NCBI RefSeq assembly: GCF_020386635.1
Contig: NZ_CP081942.1
Location: 1,488,001-1,552,000, forward strand
Length of the DNA stretch: 64,000 nucleotides
Direction: 5' to 3'
Source of the DNA: Pseudomonas sp. MM211
Lineage (GTDB): Bacteria > Pseudomonadota > Gammaproteobacteria > Pseudomonadales > Pseudomonadaceae
Positions 1 through 9,128 of the stretch are shown here, piece after piece; within the stretch, counting starts at the first letter, position 1; each line of letters begins with the position of its first letter. Made by a program: the position numbers and the translations under genes. A model generated the notes under the pieces. That model was not told where the DNA came from. It made no database searches and was given only the letters and a program-made list of their open reading frames with translations.

Positions 1-401
1 ACGTCGGCGTTACCGTTGGTGATCACGCCTAGATGGTACTGGTTGGCTAGCTGCTCCAGTGTGGCGACGGTATCGGCAAAGAAGGTGATCGCGTGCCGCG
101 CTTCGAGCATGGCCTGGAAGGCGCCTTCGGCCAGGTGTTGGGCTTCGTCGGGAGCATGACCGACACCTTCCAGGGCGTGACGCAGGGTGCGGCGGCGCAG
201 CTCGCTAAGGCGATACTTCAGGCTAGGCTCGGCCTCCAGCAGGCGACCGCGGGTCTGCCCCAGGTAATCCACCGGCTGGCTTGCCAGGCGCGGTGCGTGG
301 GCGCTGATCCAGTCACGCATGGCGGTCTCGGCACCCAGTATCACCGGGCGGTTGTCCCACAGGGTGTCATCGAGGTCGAAGGTGACCAGACGGATGCTCA
401 T
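1..401 (-). CDS. HAD-superfamily hydrolase (C-terminus beyond window edge)
   Basis: The N-terminal 133 codons of a haloacid-dehalogenase-type phosphohydrolase are present; the rest lies left of position 1. The product starts [17 protein letters not shown], which is the DxDxT motif I with the nucleophilic and acid/base aspartates. Near the window edge VITNGNAD gives motif II (T/S). The helical cap sequence between them resembles the YigB class. The start at 401 overlaps the xerC stop as ATGA, so it is the last visible gene of the lptM-lysA-dapF-DUF484-xerC run and is probably translationally coupled to xerC. A phosphatase on small phosphorylated metabolites is likely; the substrate cannot be read from the sequence. 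Confidence 0.85.
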   Translation of the reverse strand, partial: MSIRLVTFDLDDTLWDNRPVILGAETAMRDWISAHAPRLASQPVDYLGQTRGRLLEAEPSLKYRLSELRRRTLRHALEGVGHAPDEAQHLAEGAFQAMLEARHAITFFADTVATLEQLANQYHLGVITNGNAD

Positions 402-1303
402 GAGTCCTGTTCCTTGCTGCGTTTGGCCCGTGGATGAGCGCTGTCGTAGACCTTGCTCAGGTGCTGGAAGTCCAGGTGGGTGTAGATCTGCGTGGTGGCG
501 ATGTCGGCATGGCCCAGTAGCTCCTGTACCGCACGCAGATCCTGGGAGGATTCGAGCATATGGCTGGCGAAGGAGTGACGCAGCATGTGCGGATGGATGT
601 GCTGACCCAACTCGCTGATACCTGCCTGGCGAACCCGCAGCTGCACCGCACGGGCGCCGATGCGTCGCCCCTGGCGGCTGATGAATACCGCGCCATCCGC
701 CGGGTTGGCCAGGGCGCGCAGAGGCAGCCATTGCTCCATGGCTTCACGGGCCTTGCTGCCGACCGGCAGCTCACGCACCTTGTTGCCCTTGCCGACCACT
801 CGCACCAAGCCTGCAGGCAGGTCGAGGCCGTCGATATTTAGCGCGACCAGTTCCGACAGGCGCAGCCCCGAGGAATAGAACAGCTCGAGCATCGCGTGAT
901 CGCGGCGGGCGATTAAATCGTCTTCCTGGGCGCCATCGAGCAATTGGCTGGCGCGATCCACATCCAGCACCTTTGGCAGCCTGCGTTCGCCTTTGGGCGG
1001 TGTCAGGCCGCTGGCGGGGTCGTGGCGGCAATGCTTTTCACGGATCAGGTAGCGATAGAGGCCGCGAGTGGCCGAAAGCAGGCGTGCGAGGCTGCGTGCC
1101 GACTGACCTTCCATGTGCAGGCGAGCCACCTGGCGACGCAGGCGTGAGGTATCCAGGGCGGCCCACTCGGTAAGCTGTTCCTTCTCGCAATAGGCGAGCA
1201 GCTTGCTGAGGTCGCGGCGGTAGCCATCCAGGGTGTGGACAGACACCTGGCGCTCGCTGCGCAGGTGTTCGAGATAGGCCTCAAGGTCGGCGGCAAGCTT
1301 CAC
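398..1303 (-). CDS. xerC: Tyrosine recombinase XerC
   Basis: Site-specific recombinase that, with XerD, resolves chromosome dimers at dif near the division septum. The 301 residues have the usual XerC length. An N-terminal SAM-like core-binding domain covers about residues 1-90. The catalytic domain carries Arg148 (SSGLR), Lys172 (GKGNK), His239 and Arg242 (HMLRH), His265 (LLGH) and the nucleophile Tyr274 (TQIYTH), so the active site is complete. It follows DUF484 after a 140-bp gap holding an inverted repeat, and overlaps the HAD gene by 4 bp. The dapF-DUF484-xerC-HAD order is standard in pseudomonads and argues for a housekeeping XerC rather than a mobile integrase. Confidence 0.96.
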   Translation of the reverse strand: MKLAADLEAYLEHLRSERQVSVHTLDGYRRDLSKLLAYCEKEQLTEWAALDTSRLRRQVARLHMEGQSARSLARLLSATRGLYRYLIREKHCRHDPASGLTPPKGERRLPKVLDVDRASQLLDGAQEDDLIARRDHAMLELFYSSGLRLSELVALNIDGLDLPAGLVRVVGKGNKVRELPVGSKAREAMEQWLPLRALANPADGAVFISRQGRRIGARAVQLRVRQAGISELGQHIHPHMLRHSFASHMLESSQDLRAVQELLGHADIATTQIYTHLDFQHLSKVYDSAHPRAKRSKEQDS

Positions 1304-1319
1304 GCTAAAAACTCCGTAG

Positions 1320-1386
1320 GATGGGTTAGCGGCGCCTGGTACAAGGCCTTCGTGTCTTCAGGCATTCGTGCGCCGCGTAACCCATC
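1320..1386. repeat. Intergenic inverted repeat (REP-like)
   Basis: GATGGGTTAGCGGCGC at 1320-1335 is the inverse of GCGCCGCGTAACCCATC at 1370-1386 except for one inserted base, with a 34-nt loop. It fills most of the gap between the DUF484 gene and xerC. It looks like the GGGTT/AACCC-type repeats scattered through pseudomonad intergenic regions and could act as a transcript hairpin within the operon. Confidence 0.6.
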
Positions 1387-1443
1387 GAGTGCTCGGGCGT
1401 GAAGCTTACAGTCCGACCTTTGTGTGCTCCGAATATCTGGGTA

Positions 1444-2139
1444 TTACCTGACCGAGCGCAGCGGGGTGGAGAACCGTGGCAACACCCGCGATAGGACTTC
1501 GGCGATATAACCTAGGAACAGCGTGCCCAGAGAGCTCTTGTAATGCTGCGAATCGGCACTGCCGATCGCCAGCACGCCATGCAGGCCCTGATAGGAAAGA
1601 CCGACCACCGCCGCCGAGCCGACGTCCGCGCCCGCGTCGCCGAACAGGAAGTTCAGCTCGTGCTCGCGCAGTACGCCGCAGATGGTCTTGCCGCCAGCCA
1701 GCAGGCCGCCGATGGCCTGGTGGGCCTCCGCACTGCTGACGCTACGGCCAACGGGCAGCGGTGTGTCGCTGAACAGGATCAACCCCACGAAGGGCACCTG
1801 GAACTCGCGGCGCAGGCTGTCTTCTACGCAACTGACCACTTCTTCGAGGCTGCTGGCGTCCATCAGGTCGAGGATCAGGCGGCGGGTCTTGTCGAACAGC
1901 CGGTCGTTGTCGCGTGCCACGTCCATCAGGTGCGACAGGCGCTGGCGCATCTCGATGTTGCGCTCGCGCAGCAGTTTGACCTGACGCTCGACCAGCGACA
2001 CGGTATCGCCGCGCTGATGAGGAATGCGTAGTTCGGGGATCAGCTCATCGTGGTCGATGAAGAATTCGGGGTGTAGGCGCAGGTAGGCAGCGACCGTTTC
2101 CGAATCCAGGGGCTTGGGCGAATTCTGCTGGTCAGTCAT
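1444..2139 (-). CDS. DUF484 family protein
   Basis: A 231-residue cytoplasmic protein of the DUF484 family, recognised from the opening [20 protein letters not shown], the LRLHPEFF motif and its place between dapF and xerC. Residues 1-80 look helical with coiled-coil character ([19 protein letters not shown]). The remainder resembles a GAF-like fold. The frame is open further upstream, but the ATG at 2139 overlaps the dapF stop as ATGA and matches the family start, so I chose it. The function is unknown. Co-transcription with dapF and xerC is likely. Confidence 0.9.
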   Translation of the reverse strand: MTDQQNSPKPLDSETVAAYLRLHPEFFIDHDELIPELRIPHQRGDTVSLVERQVKLLRERNIEMRQRLSHLMDVARDNDRLFDKTRRLILDLMDASSLEEVVSCVEDSLRREFQVPFVGLILFSDTPLPVGRSVSSAEAHQAIGGLLAGGKTICGVLREHELNFLFGDAGADVGSAAVVGLSYQGLHGVLAIGSADSQHYKSSLGTLFLGYIAEVLSRVLPRFSTPLRSVR

Positions 2140-2966
2140 AAACGAACCTGTCCTTCGTACACGCGCACGGCGGGGCCGGTCATCATAACCGGCTGGCCAG
2201 GGCCTGCCCACTCGATGGTCAGCTTGCCGCCCGGCAGTTCCAGCTGGACGGGTGAGTCCATCCAGCCCTGGCGGATCGCGGCGACAGCTGCGGCGCACGC
2301 ACCGGTACCGCAGGCCTGGGTTTCCCCGGCGCCACGTTCCCAGACACGCAGGCGTGCGCGCTGGCGGTCGACGATCTGCAGGAAACCGACGTTCACCCGC
2401 TGTGGAAAGCGCGGATGATGCTCCAGCTTCGGCCCCAGTTCGTGCACCGGCGCGCTGTCGACATCATCGACACGCAGCACGGCATGGGGGTTGCCCATGG
2501 ATACCGCTGCCAGCTCGTGAGCCTTGCCGTCGACCTCGACGGCGTAGCTCAGGGCTTCGGCGTCGGCCTGGAAAGGGATTTGCTCGGGCACCAGGCGCGG
2601 CGCACCCATGTCCACGGTGATCAGGCCATCAGCGCGTACCTGGAGCTCGATGATGCCGCCCTTGGTTTCCACGCGGATGGTTTTCTTCACCGTCAGGCGC
2701 TTGTCCAGCACGAAGCGGGCGAAACAGCGCGCACCATTGCCGCACTGTTCCACTTCGCTGCCGTCGGAATTGAAGATGCGGTAACGGAAATCCACGTCCG
2801 GATGCTGCGGCGGCTCGACCAGCAGCAGCTGATCGAAGCCCACGCCGGTGTGGCGATCGCCCCACTGCTTGGCATGCTTGGGCTGGATATGGGCATGCTG
2901 GCTGACCAGGTCGAGGACCATGAAGTCGTTGCCCAGGCCATGCATCTTGGTAAATCGCAATAACAT
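2136..2966 (-). CDS. dapF: Diaminopimelate epimerase
   Basis: Interconverts LL- and meso-diaminopimelate, the step before LysA in lysine synthesis and the source of meso-DAP for peptidoglycan. Both active-site cysteines are visible, in EQCGNGARC near residue 73 and [10 protein letters not shown] near residue 217. At 276 residues the length is normal. GTG 2975, ATG 2972 and ATG 2966 are all in frame. I chose 2966 because GGAG at 2977-2980 is ideally spaced from it and the product then begins [15 protein letters not shown], as in relatives. It lies just after lysA and overlaps the DUF484 gene by 4 bp. Confidence 0.96.
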   Translation of the reverse strand: MLLRFTKMHGLGNDFMVLDLVSQHAHIQPKHAKQWGDRHTGVGFDQLLLVEPPQHPDVDFRYRIFNSDGSEVEQCGNGARCFARFVLDKRLTVKKTIRVETKGGIIELQVRADGLITVDMGAPRLVPEQIPFQADAEALSYAVEVDGKAHELAAVSMGNPHAVLRVDDVDSAPVHELGPKLEHHPRFPQRVNVGFLQIVDRQRARLRVWERGAGETQACGTGACAAAVAAIRQGWMDSPVQLELPGGKLTIEWAGPGQPVMMTGPAVRVYEGQVRL

Positions 2967-2971
2967 CGGCA

Positions 2972-4219
2972 TCACTCCGGCAGGCGGCTTTCGCCCGCGA
3001 AGAGTTCGTCCAGAGTTTCTCGCCGACGCACCTCGAAGGCCTGTTCGCCATCCACCATCACCTCGGCGGCGCGGCCGCGGGTGTTGTAGTTGGAGCTCAT
3101 CACGAAGCCATAGGCACCCGCCGAGCGCACGGCCAGCAGGTCACCTTCGGCCAGGCTCAGATCGCGTTCCTTGGCGAGGAAATCACCGGTTTCGCAGATC
3201 GGCCCGACGATGTCGTACTGACGGCTGGCGCCATCGCGCGGCTGCACCGGCACCACTTCCATCCAGGCCTGATACAGGGCCGGGCGGATCAGGTCGTTCA
3301 TCGCCGCGTCGACGATGGCGAAATCCTTGTGCTCGGTGTGCTTGAGGTATTCCACGCGGGTCAGCAGCACGCCGGCGTTGGCGACGATGAAGCGGCCCGG
3401 CTCGAACACCAGTGCCAGGTCACGACCTTCGATGCGCTGGCGCACCGCCTGGATGTAGTCACCGGCCAGTGGTGGTTGCTCATCGCGGTATTGCACGCCA
3501 AGGCCGCCGCCCAGGTCGATGTGACGAAGGTGGATTCCCTGCTCGGCAAGGCGGTCGACCAGTACCAGCAGGCGGTCGAGCGCATCGAGGAACGGCGGCA
3601 GGCTGGTCAGCTGCGAGCCGATGTGACAATCGACGCCGACCACGGACAGGTTGGGCAGCGCCGCGGCGCGGGCATAGACCGCTTCGGCATCGGCGATGGC
3701 GATACCGAACTTGTTTTCTTTCAGACCGGTGGAAATGTACGGGTGAGTGCCCGCGTCCACATCCGGGTTGACGCGCAGGGAGATCGCCGCGGTCTTGCCG
3801 AGTTCGGCGGCGACCTGTTGCAGGCGCTCCAGCTCGTCGGTGGACTCGACGTTGAAGCAGTGCACGCCCACTTCCAAGGCACGACGCATGTCGTCACGGG
3901 TCTTGCCGACGCCGGAGAAGACGATCTTGTCGGCACTGCCGCCAGCGGCCAGCACACGCTCCAGTTCACCGCGCGAAACGATGTCGAAGCCCGCGCCCAG
4001 GCGCGCCAGTACGTTCAGTACACCGAGGTTGGAGTTGGCCTTGACGGCGAAACACACCAGGTGCGGCATGCCGGCCAGCGCGTCGGCGTAGGCGCGGTAC
4101 TGCGCCTCAATGTGAGCGCGCGAGTAGACGTAAGTGGGCGTACCGAAGCGCTGGGCAACGGCGGACAACGCCACACCTTCCGCGAACAGCGAGCCGTCGC
4201 GGTATTCGAAGGTGTTCAT
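2972..4219 (-). CDS. lysA: Diaminopimelate decarboxylase
   Basis: PLP-dependent decarboxylation of meso-diaminopimelate to L-lysine. The 415-residue protein has the alanine-racemase-like barrel: CFAVKANSN carries the PLP lysine near residue 60, HIGSQ is present, and the glycine loop GGGLGV binds the cofactor phosphate. The C-terminal beta domain has [11 protein letters not shown], with the substrate-binding Cys and Asp from the partner subunit, and [13 protein letters not shown]. It starts 9 bp after lptM and is followed at once by dapF, so successive lysine enzymes share a transcript. Confidence 0.97.
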   Translation of the reverse strand: MNTFEYRDGSLFAEGVALSAVAQRFGTPTYVYSRAHIEAQYRAYADALAGMPHLVCFAVKANSNLGVLNVLARLGAGFDIVSRGELERVLAAGGSADKIVFSGVGKTRDDMRRALEVGVHCFNVESTDELERLQQVAAELGKTAAISLRVNPDVDAGTHPYISTGLKENKFGIAIADAEAVYARAAALPNLSVVGVDCHIGSQLTSLPPFLDALDRLLVLVDRLAEQGIHLRHIDLGGGLGVQYRDEQPPLAGDYIQAVRQRIEGRDLALVFEPGRFIVANAGVLLTRVEYLKHTEHKDFAIVDAAMNDLIRPALYQAWMEVVPVQPRDGASRQYDIVGPICETGDFLAKERDLSLAEGDLLAVRSAGAYGFVMSSNYNTRGRAAEVMVDGEQAFEVRRRETLDELFAGESRLPE

Positions 4220-4228
4220 GAGCCGTCC

Positions 4229-4354
4229 TTATTGATCTTGCGCAGGTGCGGACTGGGTATCATCCGGCAGGTACAGTGGGCCTTTCTGGCCACAGCCACT
4301 GAGCAGGGTGGTGACGGCGACGAGCGCGATGAGGGCAGTGAACAGCCGCTTCAT
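4229..4354 (-). CDS. lptM: LPS-assembly lipoprotein LptM (YifL-like)
   Basis: A 41-residue lipoprotein. The signal peptide MKRLFTALIALVAVTTLLSG is followed by Cys21 in an LSGC lipobox, and the mature protein opens CGQKGPLYLPD, the hallmark of the LptM/YifL family. LptM is known to assist maturation of the LptDE translocon at the outer membrane. AAGGA precedes the ATG at 4354. A longer upstream reading frame exists but has no lipoprotein logic. It is the first gene of the lysA-dapF run, the usual arrangement in pseudomonads. Confidence 0.9.
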   Translation of the reverse strand: MKRLFTALIALVAVTTLLSGCGQKGPLYLPDDTQSAPAQDQ

Positions 4355-4536
4355 GGTCAAATCCTTGTAATAAAGCATAATTGCCCCTGAGTATACCGAC
4401 CCCCCGGCATGTTGCCTATGCGGTGGGGTTCCCGTCCGGCGGGGCTTTGCCCTGGCATACTGGCGCGCGCCGAATGGGGCGCGGCGGTTCCTTCTTTTGC
4501 GTACGATGTTGCTGAATCTTTCATGAGGTAAGTGCA

Positions 4537-4869
4537 ATGAGTTTGACCGAAGCCCGTTTCCACGACCTGGTCGATGCCGTGCAGCAGGCGGTGGAAGACA
4601 TCTTCGACGACAGCGATCTGGATCTCGATCTGGAAAACTCCGCTGGCGTGCTGACGGTGCGCTTCGAAAATGGCTCGCAGCTGATTTTCAGCCGTCAGCC
4701 TGCGCTGCGTCAGCTATGGCTGGCGGCCCGCTCTGGTGGCTTCCACTTCGATTATGAAGAGGACAACCAGCGCTGGATATGCGACACCAGCGACGAGCTG
4801 CTGAGCGAGATGCTTGATCGCATCGTTGCTGAACAGTCCGGCGCCAACCTTGATTTCGATGAAATCTGA
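4537..4869 (+). CDS. cyaY: Iron-sulfur cluster protein CyaY (frataxin)
   Basis: Bacterial frataxin, an iron-binding regulator of IscS-dependent Fe-S assembly in the cytoplasm. The 110 residues match the family. The acidic ridge is visible in DIFDDSDLDLDLE (about residues 21-33). The beta-sheet core motif is GSQLIFSRQPALRQLWLAA, and WICDTSDEL follows. GAGGTAA lies just upstream of the ATG. It is transcribed divergently from lptM-lysA, and its 3' end is overlapped by a DUF1289 gene. Confidence 0.95.
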   Translation: MSLTEARFHDLVDAVQQAVEDIFDDSDLDLDLENSAGVLTVRFENGSQLIFSRQPALRQLWLAARSGGFHFDYEEDNQRWICDTSDELLSEMLDRIVAEQSGANLDFDEI

Positions 4870-5065
4870 AAGCGTTGCGGCTGATCGGCCCTTGGCTCAT
4901 TCGCCCATTGCGTCTCCTTGTGTGCGGCGCTGCTGCTTGAACGAGGCTGACAGGTGCCTGGGTTGTGGGCGTCTGATGGCGGAAATTCTCGAGTGGGGTA
5001 ACGCCGATGATGGGCGTCGCCTGGCCATTCGGGCTTTGGCCGAAGAGCGTCTGATGCTGGGCTGA
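4859..5065 (+). CDS. DUF1289 family small cysteine-rich protein
   Basis: A 68-residue protein with the DUF1289 signature: SPCVRRC, then RCLGCGR, then EILEW. The four conserved cysteines suggest a bound metal or cluster, but no function is established. The ATG at 4859 lies inside the last codons of cyaY in another frame and overlaps its stop by 11 bp, implying translational coupling. A strong terminator at 5115-5151 ends this two-gene unit. Confidence 0.85.
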   Translation: MKSESVAADRPLAHSPIASPCVRRCCLNEADRCLGCGRLMAEILEWGNADDGRRLAIRALAEERLMLG

Positions 5066-5114
5066 GGCTGCCCTTGTTTATTTGGGTGGCTGTGTTACGG
5101 TCGGCTCAACCTGT

Positions 5115-5151
5115 GCAAAACCCCGTCGTCTCGATGGGGTTTTGCTTTTTT
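5115..5151 (+). terminator. Rho-independent terminator after cyaY-DUF1289
   Basis: GCAAAACCCC (5115-5124) and GGGGTTTTGC (5136-5145) form a perfect 10-bp stem followed by six T residues. It sits 50 bp after the DUF1289 stop and before rnk. Confidence 0.9.
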
Positions 5152-5181
5152 GGCGTCCAGCAAAGGAGATATGCCCGCACC

Positions 5182-5589
5182 ATGGCCAGCACACCGACCA
5201 TCACCATTACCCGCCTCGATCTGCAGCGCCTGGAGCAATTGCTCGACAGCCTCGACGATTTCGGCCCGACTGCCGAAGCCTTGCAGGCCGAACTGGATCG
5301 AGCGGAGGTGGTCGGCCACGATCAGGTGCCGTCAGGCGTGGTGACCATGAACTCGCGCGTGCATTGCCGCGAGGAAGGCAGCGGCAAGGACTATCACCTT
5401 ACCCTGGTCTATCCCCAGGATGCTGGCGGTGAAGGCAAGGTATCGATCCTCGCACCGGTTGGCACTGCCTTGCTGGGGCTCAGCGTCGGCCAGCATATCG
5501 ACTGGCCTGCACCGGGCGGCAAGCAGCTCAAACTGACGCTGCTGGCGGTGGAATATCAGCCGGAAGCGGCAGGCGAATACGCCCGTTAA
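5182..5589 (+). CDS. rnk: Nucleoside diphosphate kinase regulator (Rnk, GreA/GreB-like)
   Basis: A 135-residue Rnk protein. An N-terminal short coiled coil (LDLQRLEQLLDSLDDF, AEALQAELDRA) precedes a GreA-type C-terminal FKBP-like domain (VTMNSRV, LVYPQDA, LAPVGTALLGLSVG). Rnk proteins bind RNA polymerase near the secondary channel and were first identified as affecting nucleoside diphosphate kinase levels and alginate production in P. aeruginosa. The ATG at 5182 was chosen because it matches family length. The frame is open upstream to 5074, but that stretch runs through the terminator. AGGAG lies 13 nt upstream. Confidence 0.92.
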   Translation: MASTPTITITRLDLQRLEQLLDSLDDFGPTAEALQAELDRAEVVGHDQVPSGVVTMNSRVHCREEGSGKDYHLTLVYPQDAGGEGKVSILAPVGTALLGLSVGQHIDWPAPGGKQLKLTLLAVEYQPEAAGEYAR

Positions 5590-5633
5590 GGCTGCCTTCT
5601 TCGCCTGACTCGTAACGGGTCAGCGCTCCATGA

Positions 5634-5658
5634 CCCGGGTCGAGTGTCGCGACCCGGG
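5634..5658. repeat. Perfect inverted repeat between rnk and cyaA ends
   Basis: CCCGGGTCG (5634-5642) and CGACCCGGG (5650-5658) form a 9-bp stem with a 7-nt loop between the convergent rnk and cyaA genes. There is no T-run, so intrinsic termination is uncertain. It may be a bidirectional barrier. Confidence 0.55.
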
Positions 5659-5781
5659 AATCTGCTCAGGCCGTCGCGAGTCCCCGCTCTACCGGCCTGC
5701 ATGCCGCTCCACACTCCTGAAGATCAATGCTGCGCTCGAACAGGCGTTGCACCGCTGGCTGGTGGCTGACGCCGATCAGCG

Positions 5782-8622
5782 TTAAAGAGCACGCAGGGCA
5801 TTGTTCAGTGCCTCTTCCAGGCTGGCTTTGTAGCGCAAGTAGTGCACCACCGACGGCTGCCGGTCGCCCAGCAGAGCGGAAAGATCCAGGTCGGTGATGT
5901 AGCAGGGGTAGCGCTCTGCCTCGCTGCGCAGGGCGAGGATATGCCGGGCGACGGCGCTGAACAGGTTGTCGCCGTATTCGAGTTCGGAGAATTCCCGGTG
6001 GTTGCAGTACAGGCTGATGTAGGCGCGCTGGCCGCTGCCGGGTTCGACGATTGCCTGCACGTCGTAAAACGGCTGGCTCACTTGTGTCAGTGGCGCGGGG
6101 CGTTGCTCGAGGCGCTGGGCGCGTAGTGGCGCGGCGGGCTGCAACTGCTGGTAGATGATCTCTAGCGGTGTCTGTGGGCTTTCCAGGGCGAGCGTGGCGT
6201 TGCGCCGGTACAGCAGCGATTGCAGAAAACGCTGCAGGGGGGCCAGCAGGCTGGCTTCGTCATGGAAGGTTGCCTGAGTGCGCCACACCGCGCCATGCTC
6301 GTCGAGCACAGTGATTTGCGCCTGGGTACCCGCTTCGTACAGACGATAGAAAACTTGAATGCAGGCGGGCCGGGCCGCGCTGAGAATCAGCGCCAGATCC
6401 TCGCCTTCTAGGGCGTTACGGTCGAGCCTCAGGGGGGTGTACTCAATACGATCCTGGGCCAGGTGTTCGAGCAGCGCTGGCAGGTCATCCAGTGTGATGT
6501 GACGAACCTGGCCAGGCGTCAATTCGAGCAGGTGATAACGCCGGGTGATTTGCAGCAGATAGCGCTGTCGCTCGCCGCTGTCGAAACTGGCGATCAGCTC
6601 GCGTAGCAGGTTCTCTACACGCTCGGCGATGGCCACCGCGCGATTGCGGCAGAAACAGCGCACATGCAGGGTGGGACGATCGCCATTGGCAGGCAGCGTG
6701 TTGAGCAGGCCGGCAATGCAGTCGAGCAGGGCATTGGGGCCTTCGTAGCGCTCCACCAAGAGCTCGTTCCAGCTGTTGAGGGTGATCAGGTCAAGGGTCA
6801 ACACCAGGTTCTCACGCACGCCGGAGTAACCCAGCGGATCCGTGCGCTCGCTGGTCATGTGCACATTCATCTGACTGTGCTGTTTTAGCGGGTCGACGCC
6901 GACGTTGACCAGCAATAGCACTTCTCTAGGTTGTCGCGCGCGCAGCAGGGCGCTTTCCGGCACGCTGTCCAGCGGCATGGGCAGCGTCTGCGCCAGGCTG
7001 GTGAGTAGGTTGCTGAGTTCGAATTCGCTGAGGTCGCTGTCGTTTGGGTGCAGTGACAGGTGCGTACCGCTGTCGATGACGCCGTTGCGGTGGCCCCAGG
7101 CAAGCAGTTCGATCAGGCTACGGGCTTGTCGCAGCGGTGCGAAGTCGAGCCACTCCTGAGAACCAAGGCTGCCGTTGAACAGCGCCCAGTGGCTGCCCTT
7201 CGACGTGGAACAGTACACCAGGGTCAGGGTGTCTTCGCCGAGATCCGGAGCGATACCCGGGTTGATGAACTCCACCTTGCCGGCCCGACGTTCGAACGCG
7301 GCATACAGGCGCCGGCCGAGCACCGCCAGTTCACGGGTATCCGGCGCTGCAGCACCGGCATGGTTGCGTGCGAATAAGGATAGAAAGCGGTAGCTGTAAT
7401 TGAGTTCGTTGACCAGTGCTCGGCGTTCGGCGCTTACCTGGCGGACTTTCCATTGGCTGCGGCTGTCGAGCATCACCAACTGGCGTTCGCCCCAGCCCCA
7501 CTCGGCGGTCAGGCGTTCCAGCAACAGGCGCTGCCAGCTCTTGGCGCGGTTACGCGGCGGTTTGCTGACCTTTTTGTTGACCTTCAGGTACAGACAGCGG
7601 CGCATTAGCTCCAGGCGCTCGGGCTCGCCGCGAGCCTTGAGGTACTCCTCCAACCGACGATAGATCAGAACGTAAGGGTCGAGCTCGTCAAGATCCAGCA
7701 AGCCGTCGTATACCGACTGTTTGAAGCGTAGCGACAGGCATTCCACCCGCGGGTGCTCACTGGCGTAGACCTCTGTGAGCAGTAGCTTGAGCGCTGATTT
7801 ATAAGGCGACTCGATGCCCTTGAACAGCTGCCACATGCCCGCGCCGATGAATTCCCCGGAAGGCACATGGGCCAGGTGACCGAGGTCGAGTACGTCCTCG
7901 GCGCGGATGAAGCGCTTGCTCAGCAGGGTCGCGGTAAAGAGCTCGTAGCGGTGTTCGTCGATGGCGGGCACAAGCCACCAGAGCGGTGTGCGGCCACCCA
8001 GCCAGATTGCTGTTCGGTAGAACTCGTCTAGCAGCAGAAAGTGTTGAGTGGTGCCGCAGTCGTCTGAGGTGAGTCGCGCTTCGCGTTCTCCAGCACGAAA
8101 ACGCTGCGCATCGATCAGGAAGAAATGCGCCTCGGTGCCTTGGCTGGCGGCCCAGGTTTGCAGCAGGTCGCACTTGCGGCGCAGCTCGTCGCGGGCAGCA
8201 GCGGTAAGGTCGCTGGCATGGCAGAGCCACAGGTCCATGTCGCTCTGCTCGGCCTGAGCCACGGTACCAAGGCTGCCCATCAGAAACAGGCCATGGATTG
8301 GCGTGGGCGCTGGGCCGTGGGCTGGTTTGTAGGCGAAGGAGCGAGTCAGGCGCTGTGCCTCGGTGAGCAGCTCGGCGCTGGGCTCGAAGCCGCTAAGACC
8401 GGCAGGTGTCTGTGCGGAGACGTAACCGGGCAGCAGCGGATGATTGACGTGAAACAACAGTGGCAGAAGTGTGAGCACCCGCTGCTGGCGGCTCGATAAT
8501 GCCTGCATGGCCCGCTCTTGGCGCCCGTGATTGATGCGCATGAAGCGTGCGCGCAACTGGGTGAGCACCTTGCGGTCAATGCCGTCGTCAATATCTGGGC
8601 GTAGGGGCGGGTGGCGCTTCAT
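5782..8622 (-). CDS. cyaA: Class I adenylate cyclase
   Basis: Makes cAMP from ATP in the cytoplasm; in pseudomonads cAMP feeds Vfr-type control. The large product (946 residues from the chosen start) has an N-terminal nucleotidyltransferase-like catalytic half with GLFLMGSLGTVAQ and SDMDLWLCH, the GS...DxD metal-binding motif. The C-terminal half is regulatory, with LEHMGF-free helical repeats and a conserved tail. A GTG at 8706 would add 28 residues, but homologues begin close to MKRHPPLRPDIDDGID, so I prefer ATG 8622; neither start has a strong ribosome site. It is convergent with rnk and ends after a palindrome. Confidence 0.92.
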   Translation of the reverse strand: MKRHPPLRPDIDDGIDRKVLTQLRARFMRINHGRQERAMQALSSRQQRVLTLLPLLFHVNHPLLPGYVSAQTPAGLSGFEPSAELLTEAQRLTRSFAYKPAHGPAPTPIHGLFLMGSLGTVAQAEQSDMDLWLCHASDLTAAARDELRRKCDLLQTWAASQGTEAHFFLIDAQRFRAGEREARLTSDDCGTTQHFLLLDEFYRTAIWLGGRTPLWWLVPAIDEHRYELFTATLLSKRFIRAEDVLDLGHLAHVPSGEFIGAGMWQLFKGIESPYKSALKLLLTEVYASEHPRVECLSLRFKQSVYDGLLDLDELDPYVLIYRRLEEYLKARGEPERLELMRRCLYLKVNKKVSKPPRNRAKSWQRLLLERLTAEWGWGERQLVMLDSRSQWKVRQVSAERRALVNELNYSYRFLSLFARNHAGAAAPDTRELAVLGRRLYAAFERRAGKVEFINPGIAPDLGEDTLTLVYCSTSKGSHWALFNGSLGSQEWLDFAPLRQARSLIELLAWGHRNGVIDSGTHLSLHPNDSDLSEFELSNLLTSLAQTLPMPLDSVPESALLRARQPREVLLLVNVGVDPLKQHSQMNVHMTSERTDPLGYSGVRENLVLTLDLITLNSWNELLVERYEGPNALLDCIAGLLNTLPANGDRPTLHVRCFCRNRAVAIAERVENLLRELIASFDSGERQRYLLQITRRYHLLELTPGQVRHITLDDLPALLEHLAQDRIEYTPLRLDRNALEGEDLALILSAARPACIQVFYRLYEAGTQAQITVLDEHGAVWRTQATFHDEASLLAPLQRFLQSLLYRRNATLALESPQTPLEIIYQQLQPAAPLRAQRLEQRPAPLTQVSQPFYDVQAIVEPGSGQRAYISLYCNHREFSELEYGDNLFSAVARHILALRSEAERYPCYITDLDLSALLGDRQPSVVHYLRYKASLEEALNNALRAL

Positions 8623-8790
8623 GCTCAGGCTCGGCCGAATGGTGAGCAAGACTAGGGCGTGTTTCCGTTTCAGCGCAAGCTGTGTTGCGAAGGGCTGAGC
8701 AGTCACTCTGAATAGATGCTTAGTGCTCTGGCGCGATCGTTACGCGGGGAGGTGCCTGCCGCCATCAAGGCAGCAGGCGTTGGTCAGAGG

Positions 8791-9036
8791 TCAAGCCGGT
8801 TGTGGTGCGGTGAGAATGGCCCGCAGGCTTTGCGCATGCTCGGCGGCCTCGTGACCCAGGCGGGTCAAGTAGCCGCCATCGCTGAGGCTGATTAGGCCCT
8901 TCTCGTGCAGGCGCCCGGCAGCGGCGACGGCAGAGGGTGCTGCAGTATGGTGGATCTTCAATCCCTCCTGACCGTTGTCCAGATTGAACAGCAAAAGGAT
9001 TTCCAGTTCGGCGACCAGTTCGGCGGTAAATGCCAT
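8791..9036 (-). CDS. Small conserved protein, TIGR02647-like
   Basis: An 81-residue protein opening MAFTAELVAELEILLLFNLD, continuing with QEGLKIHHTAAP and ending in a winged-helix-like GLISLSDGGYLTRLGHEAAEHA. This matches a small family restricted to pseudomonads and relatives (TIGR02647) often found beside cyaA. The pattern of helix, helix and short beta wing suggests nucleic-acid binding, but no function is proven. The ATG at 9036 has an excellent AGGAG site; a longer frame upstream is not supported. Confidence 0.75.
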   Translation of the reverse strand: MAFTAELVAELEILLLFNLDNGQEGLKIHHTAAPSAVAAAGRLHEKGLISLSDGGYLTRLGHEAAEHAQSLRAILTAPQPA

Positions 9037-9128
9037 GGTGACTCCTGCCTGTTGTTGTCGTACACGGCGTCTGCCGTGGGCTCCGGGGGTGTCTGGCGCC
9101 CCGCAGGGCAAGTGTAGTCAAGCCGGCG

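Noticed and set aside
398..1303. Phage or integron integrase
   Set aside because: Length, motif set and the dapF-DUF484-xerC-HAD context identify a housekeeping XerC; no attachment site or cassette is seen.
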